Shown one piece after another: positions 5,056-8,324 of a DNA stretch of 8,324 nucleotides (position 1 is the first letter of the stretch; every line of letters begins with the position of its first letter). This stretch comes from Gammaproteobacteria bacterium UBA3498 (lineage in GTDB: Bacteria; Pseudomonadota; Gammaproteobacteria; Pseudomonadales; Pseudohongiellaceae), in NCBI GenBank assembly GCA_002377605.1, contig DFQD01000054.1, positions 2,417-10,740 of the forward strand. Reading direction: 5' to 3'. Position numbers and translations under genes: made by a program. The notes under the pieces were generated by a model. It had not been told where the DNA came from and did not search any database. It saw nothing but the letters and a program-made list of their open reading frames with translations.

Positions 5056-6714
5056 ATGCAACGTGAATCCATGGAAGTTGATGTGGTCATCGTTGGTGCG
5101 GGCCCGGCTGGGTTGGCAACCGCGTGTCGACTTCTGCAAATGGCGCAAACTGCTGAAAAAGAGATTTCAGTGTGCGTGTTAGAAAAAGGATCTGAGGTAG
5201 GTGCCCATATTCTTTCGGGTGCAGTGTTCGAACCTTCAGCACTCGATGAATTGTTTCCGGATTGGAAAGAAAAAGGAGCGCCGCTAAACACAAAAGTCAC
5301 AGGAGATGACGTTTATTTTTTGCCGAACGAAAAGTCCTCGTTTAGATTTCCAGGAATGATTGTACCAAAAGCAATGCACAACTATGGCAACTACATTATT
5401 TCGTTGGGAAATCTTTGTCGTTGGTTAGCTGAGCAGGCAATGGAATTAGGTGCTGAAATTTTTCCTGGCTTTGCTGCGGCCGAAGTTCTCTATAACGAAG
5501 ACGGCAGTGTGAAAGGCGTTGTCACGGGCGATATGGGTATTGATGCCAACGGTGATCAAAAGGATTCTTTTGAGCCGGGTTTTGAATTTCATGCCAAGTT
5601 TACGATCCTCGCCGAAGGTTGTCGTGGTCATCTCGGCAAAGAAATCATAGCTAAATTTGGATTAGATAAAGATAGTGATCCCCAACATTATGGCATCGGT
5701 ATAAAAGAAGTTTGGGAAATTCCAGAAGAGCAACATAAAGAAGGGCTAGTTGTACATTCCGCAGGTTACCCAATGCGCGGAGCAAGTTATGCGGCAACCA
5801 GTGGGGGATTTCTTTATCATTTAGAGGACAATCAAGTAGCATTAGGATTGATTGTGGATCTTGCTTACAGTAATCCACATCTCAGCCCTTACGACGAGTT
5901 CCAAAAATTTAAGCATCATCCGGTCATAAAAAAATACATCATTGGTGGTAAGCGCATCAGCTATGGTGCGCGCGCAATAATAAAAGGTGGACTTAATTCA
6001 TTACCAAAAATGACGTTTCCAGGCGGATTGCTAATTGGTTGTGATGCAGGAACATTAAATGCTGCGAAAATTAAAGGTAGTCACACCGCTATGCGCTCAG
6101 GAATGTTAGCGGCAGAATCTTTGTTTGATGCTTTAAGCAAAGAAGAACACCAAGTACAACTGACCTGCTATGCTGAAAGATTTAGCAAGTCAGAACTGCA
6201 TGCAGAACTGCATGCGACACGGAATTTTTCTCCAGGCTTTCATAAATTTGGCTTCTGGTTCGGAAGTGCTCTGGCGTTTCTTGAGCAAAATATTTTCTTC
6301 GGCAAGTTTCCCTTTACCTTTCACGATAAATCGAAAGATCATTGTCAGTTAAAACCTGCAGCTGAATCGCCAGCGATCGATTATCCAAAGCCAGACGGGG
6401 AGATTAGTTTCGATAAACTATCATCGGTATTTTTGTCTAATACTAATCACGTAGAAAATCAACCTTGTCACTTACAACTTAAAGACGCTTCCGTTCCTAT
6501 TGGTGTGAATCTGCCAATGTATGACGAGCCAGCGCAACGCTACTGCCCAGCAGGAGTCTATGAAGTAGTTGATGACGGTTCTGGTCAGAAGAGGTTTCAG
6601 ATCAATGCGCAGAACTGCGTTCATTGTAAGACCTGTGATATCAAGGATCCTTCACAGAATATTCATTGGGTAGTACCAGAAGGTGGCGGGGGGCCAAACT
6701 ACCCAGCTATGTAG
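5056..6714 (+). CDS. Electron transfer flavoprotein:ubiquinone oxidoreductase (ETF-QO, ETFDH family)
   Basis: This 552-aa enzyme takes electrons from reduced ETF, which is loaded by acyl-CoA and related dehydrogenases, and passes them to membrane ubiquinone. It is a monotopic inner-membrane flavoprotein. The N-terminal FAD-binding motif is GAGPAGLA (GxGxxG at 14-19). GCDAG (328-332) followed by KIKGSHTAM (338-346) is the family's characteristic FAD/quinone-domain signature. Four cysteines at 497, 521, 524 and 527 (C...CVHCKTC) ligate the single 4Fe-4S cluster, and the protein ends with the typical PEGGGGPNYP. The length equals the usual bacterial form with no transit peptide. No etfA/etfB genes are in the window, so its partner is encoded elsewhere. 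It is transcribed alone, divergent from the receptors and convergent with the lipoprotein. An exact ELHA-ELHA repeat occurs at 6191-6214. Identification is very secure. Confidence 0.97.
   Translation: MQRESMEVDVVIVGAGPAGLATACRLLQMAQTAEKEISVCVLEKGSEVGAHILSGAVFEPSALDELFPDWKEKGAPLNTKVTGDDVYFLPNEKSSFRFPGMIVPKAMHNYGNYIISLGNLCRWLAEQAMELGAEIFPGFAAAEVLYNEDGSVKGVVTGDMGIDANGDQKDSFEPGFEFHAKFTILAEGCRGHLGKEIIAKFGLDKDSDPQHYGIGIKEVWEIPEEQHKEGLVVHSAGYPMRGASYAATSGGFLYHLEDNQVALGLIVDLAYSNPHLSPYDEFQKFKHHPVIKKYIIGGKRISYGARAIIKGGLNSLPKMTFPGGLLIGCDAGTLNAAKIKGSHTAMRSGMLAAESLFDALSKEEHQVQLTCYAERFSKSELHAELHATRNFSPGFHKFGFWFGSALAFLEQNIFFGKFPFTFHDKSKDHCQLKPAAESPAIDYPKPDGEISFDKLSSVFLSNTNHVENQPCHLQLKDASVPIGVNLPMYDEPAQRYCPAGVYEVVDDGSGQKRFQINAQNCVHCKTCDIKDPSQNIHWVVPEGGGGPNYPAM
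6191..6214 (+). repeat. Perfect 12-bp in-frame tandem repeat inside ETF-QO
   Basis: CAGAACTGCATG occurs twice head to tail (6191-6202 and 6203-6214). It encodes ELHA-ELHA just before the conserved RNFSP segment. Compared with the family pattern I remember (KSWLYDEL...RNF.P), the length seems unchanged, so the repeat may overlie rather than lengthen the normal helix. Confidence 0.85.
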
Positions 6715-6720
6715 GAGGCG

Positions 6721-6761
6721 CAGGGCTCAATTCCTGTTGATATTCCTTCAAAATGAGCCTG
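6721..6761. terminator. Imperfect inverted repeat between convergent ETF-QO and SYLF genes
   Basis: CAGGGCTCA (6721-6729) and TGAGCCTG (6754-6761) pair over 8 bp with one bulged G around a 24-base loop, in the 66-bp space between the two stop codons. The position suits a shared terminator, but the loop is long and neither side has a strong T run (TATTACAAG follows on +). Rho-dependent termination is equally possible. Confidence 0.25.
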
Positions 6762-6780
6762 TATTACAAGTCTGGTATTG

Positions 6781-7362
6781 CTATAGAGTTTTATTAAGCT
6801 GGGAAACCTGCCAATAACGGGTGCCTTTGACGGTTGCCTGCAACGCTAATCCACTTTGAGTAAGCTGGTAGACAGTTACGTTGTCTACTATTGCCTCACC
6901 CCCTACTGCAGCACCTAAATCACCTGCTTTTGCTGCGGCATCTGCCTGACCGCCAACGCTAAAACCCACATCAAGAAATCTTTCCAATGCTTCATTGTCG
7001 TGAAAGATGAAAACTGCGCGGAAATCTTTGACTCCTACACCGATTCCAACACCAAGTTCCCCCATACGCATATAGGTATCACGATTATTCTCATTATCGC
7101 GAACAACACCGGTGCCTCCGCCAAAACTCGCTAGATTCAGATTAATATTGGCATTTGAAAAAACAGCATAACCACTGGCGCTGCCAATCTGGACCCGAGT
7201 GTCTGGTTTGATTGAATAAAGTTTGGTTAACACTTCGTTCCGCATTTCTTGAATGGCTTGTCGCCGTTCTTCGGGAGTGCCACGGTTCATACCTGTGGCA
7301 GTACAAGCTGAAAGAATTGCTATTAAAATTAAAGTAAGAAATGATCTAGCAGCAAGTCGCAT
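6781..7362 (-). CDS. Outer-membrane lipoprotein with SYLF (YSC84-type) lipid-binding domain
   Basis: A 193-aa protein beginning with a lipoprotein signal peptide: a hydrophobic stretch ending in the lipobox LSAC, with the lipidated cysteine at residue 20. Thr, not Asp, follows the cysteine, so Lol sorting to the outer membrane is expected. The rest matches the SYLF/YSC84 domain: GYAVFSNANINLN (64-76), GGGTGVV (81-87), ELGVGIGVGVKDFRAVFIF (102-120), a Gly/Ala-rich stretch (about 132-155) and a closing QLTQSGLALQATVKG (166-180). SYLF domains bind membrane lipids in eukaryotes; the function of the bacterial lipoproteins is poorly defined. The start is set by AGGA (7369-7372 on -), 6 bases from the ATG. 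The gene lies 54 bp after ispB on the same strand, so it may be co-transcribed, and converges with ETF-QO. Confidence 0.85.
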   Translation of the reverse strand: MRLAARSFLTLILIAILSACTATGMNRGTPEERRQAIQEMRNEVLTKLYSIKPDTRVQIGSASGYAVFSNANINLNLASFGGGTGVVRDNENNRDTYMRMGELGVGIGVGVKDFRAVFIFHDNEALERFLDVGFSVGGQADAAAKAGDLGAAVGGEAIVDNVTVYQLTQSGLALQATVKGTRYWQVSQLNKTL

Positions 7363-7387
7363 GACTGGTCCTGATTATATTCAATTA

Positions 7388-7407
7388 GATAAACTCAATA
7401 GTTTATC
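7388..7407 (-). repeat. Perfect 8-4-8 AT-rich inverted repeat between ispB and the SYLF gene
   Basis: GATAAACT (7388-7395), CAAT, AGTTTATC (7400-7407). In the - strand transcript the hairpin starts 9 bases after the ispB stop and is followed by TAATTGAATAT, not a clean U run, so it is at best a weak terminator. It could instead be an operator. A perfect TATAAT (7379-7374 on -) follows, but it lies so close to the SYLF ATG that a transcript from it would lack the AGGA ribosome site; I do not call it a promoter. Confidence 0.4.
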
Positions 7408-7416
7408 GGCAAGTTT

Positions 7417-8324
7417 TCAACTTTTTCTATTTACAGAAAAATTGACCATGGCTTCCATAGCATGCCGGAATTGAGATTCAGGCAAGCGAGTAAGACATTT
7501 TTGCGCTGCCTGAGCATGAGTATTTGCCTGATTTTTAGTGTACTCCAGTCCTCCGCTATTCCGTACGATCTCAATAACATCTTGCAATATTTGCTCCGAT
7601 AATTGTTCGTTTTTTAACGCTTCGCGGATTAGATCTTTTTCTGAGCCAGCACCATTCTCCATGGTATAGATGAGAGGAAGAGTGGGCTTGCCTTCTGCTA
7701 AATCGTCGCCAATGTTTTTGCCGAGATCTGATGCGTCTCCTGCATAGTCTAAAACATCATCAACCAATTGAAATGCAGTGCCAATGCGCGCGCCAAATTC
7801 TGTTAATGCCGCTTCAATATTTTGCTCTGCATTTCCAAGTAATGCGCCACATTGGGCGGCCGCTTGAAATAAAATTGCAGTTTTGCTTTCAATAACCTGC
7901 ATGTAACTGACTTCTGAGAATTCCGGATTATTCTTAGCTATTAACTGTAGCACTTCGCCTTCAGCAATTTTGTTGGTTGTGTCTGCAATAATCTCCATGA
8001 TGCGCATGTTTCCGATTTGAACCAGGATTTGAAATGCGCGGGAATAAATGAAATCGCCAACCAGTACGCTAGAGGGATTGTTCCATTCTGCATTCACTGT
8101 CGGTCTTCCACGGCGCAGCGTAGACATGTCGACGACATCATCGTGTAAAAGAGTCGCCGTGTGAATGAACTCGATGACGGCTGCCATCGAAATATGTTTT
8201 TGAGATTCAATTCCACAGGAACGAGCAGCCAATAGGGTTAGTACCGGACGCATGCGTTTTCCCCCGGCTTCAACTATGTAGTGGCCTATACTTTCGACGA
8301 GGGTAACTTCCGAATACAGCTGTT
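7417..8324 (-). CDS. ispB: Long-chain polyprenyl (octaprenyl-type) diphosphate synthase IspB, N-terminus beyond the right edge
   Basis: This trans-prenyltransferase condenses isopentenyl diphosphate onto farnesyl diphosphate to make the C40-class side chain of ubiquinone and menaquinone. The frame runs unbroken to the right edge, giving 301 visible residues. The ATG at 8253 is not the start: it encodes the Met of the conserved GGKRMRP motif, and upstream codons (LYSEVTLVESIGHYIVEA) continue the family alignment. By comparison with E. coli IspB (323 aa), about 23 residues are missing. The first aspartate-rich motif is DDVVD (8142-8128), followed by RRGRPT; the second is DDVLD (7761-7747), followed by LGKNIGDDLAEGKPTLP. 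Ala five residues before the first motif fits a long-chain enzyme. In many gammaproteobacteria rplU-rpmA lie divergently upstream, which would be just outside the window. Exact product length (C40 or C45) cannot be read from sequence alone. Confidence 0.95.
   Translation of the reverse strand, partial: QLYSEVTLVESIGHYIVEAGGKRMRPVLTLLAARSCGIESQKHISMAAVIEFIHTATLLHDDVVDMSTLRRGRPTVNAEWNNPSSVLVGDFIYSRAFQILVQIGNMRIMEIIADTTNKIAEGEVLQLIAKNNPEFSEVSYMQVIESKTAILFQAAAQCGALLGNAEQNIEAALTEFGARIGTAFQLVDDVLDYAGDASDLGKNIGDDLAEGKPTLPLIYTMENGAGSEKDLIREALKNEQLSEQILQDVIEIVRNSGGLEYTKNQANTHAQAAQKCLTRLPESQFRHAMEAMVNFSVNRKS

Noticed and set aside
5043..5300. 85-codon - strand open frame opposite the start of ETF-QO
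   Set aside because: Antisense to the FAD-binding motif, no ribosome site, no family resemblance.
6713..6718. Perfect AGGAGG overlapping the ETF-QO stop codon, suggesting a coupled downstream gene
   Set aside because: No ATG or GTG follows at a usable distance before the convergent SYLF gene; the next possible start (TTG) is 18 bases away and opens no meaningful frame.
8251..8253. ATG as the start of ispB
   Set aside because: It lies inside the conserved GGKRMRP motif and the frame continues upstream with family-like sequence to the window edge.

Overview
The window looks like ordinary chromosome from a moderate-GC gammaproteobacterium. The best evidence is an IspB-type long-chain (ubiquinone side-chain) prenyl diphosphate synthase, a bacterial ETF:ubiquinone oxidoreductase and two outer-membrane TonB-dependent receptors. 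Together these imply a Gram-negative, ubiquinone-using, respiring cell. I cannot name the genus. I see no insertion sequence, phage gene, CRISPR array, tRNA or rRNA.

Layout, left to right. Bases 1-128 hold what may be the last 18 codons of a + strand gene, then a hairpin abutting the next gene's stop codon. Bases 129-2276 and 2627-4792 (both - strand) are two diverged paralogous TonB-dependent receptors in tandem, separated by about 350 bp. That gap is the least ordinary part of the window. It holds a 46-codon open frame ending just before the downstream receptor, a perfect AT-rich palindrome containing a consensus -10 box, and two back-to-back hairpins with T tails pointing along +, where no + gene is known. 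After a divergent 263-bp intergenic region with a candidate promoter and palindromes comes ETF-QO (5056-6714, +). Convergent to it is an outer-membrane lipoprotein with a SYLF/YSC84 domain (6781-7362, -). Last is ispB (7417 to the right edge, -), missing about 23 N-terminal codons beyond the window.

How the genes fit together. IspB makes the polyprenyl tail of ubiquinone, and ETF-QO is one of the enzymes that reduces ubiquinone, using electrons from flavoprotein dehydrogenases (fatty-acid and amino-acid oxidation). They lie on opposite strands, so this is a thematic link rather than an operon. The SYLF lipoprotein may be transcribed with ispB, which ends 54 bp upstream, though an AT-rich inverted repeat sits between them. 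The receptor pair probably imports a ligand I cannot identify; no substrate-specific enzyme or regulator lies alongside.

No clearly new system is visible. The best leads are the receptor-receptor intergenic region (possible small RNA and leader ORF), a candidate operator inside the ETF-QO promoter, and an exact 12-bp in-frame tandem repeat in ETF-QO.
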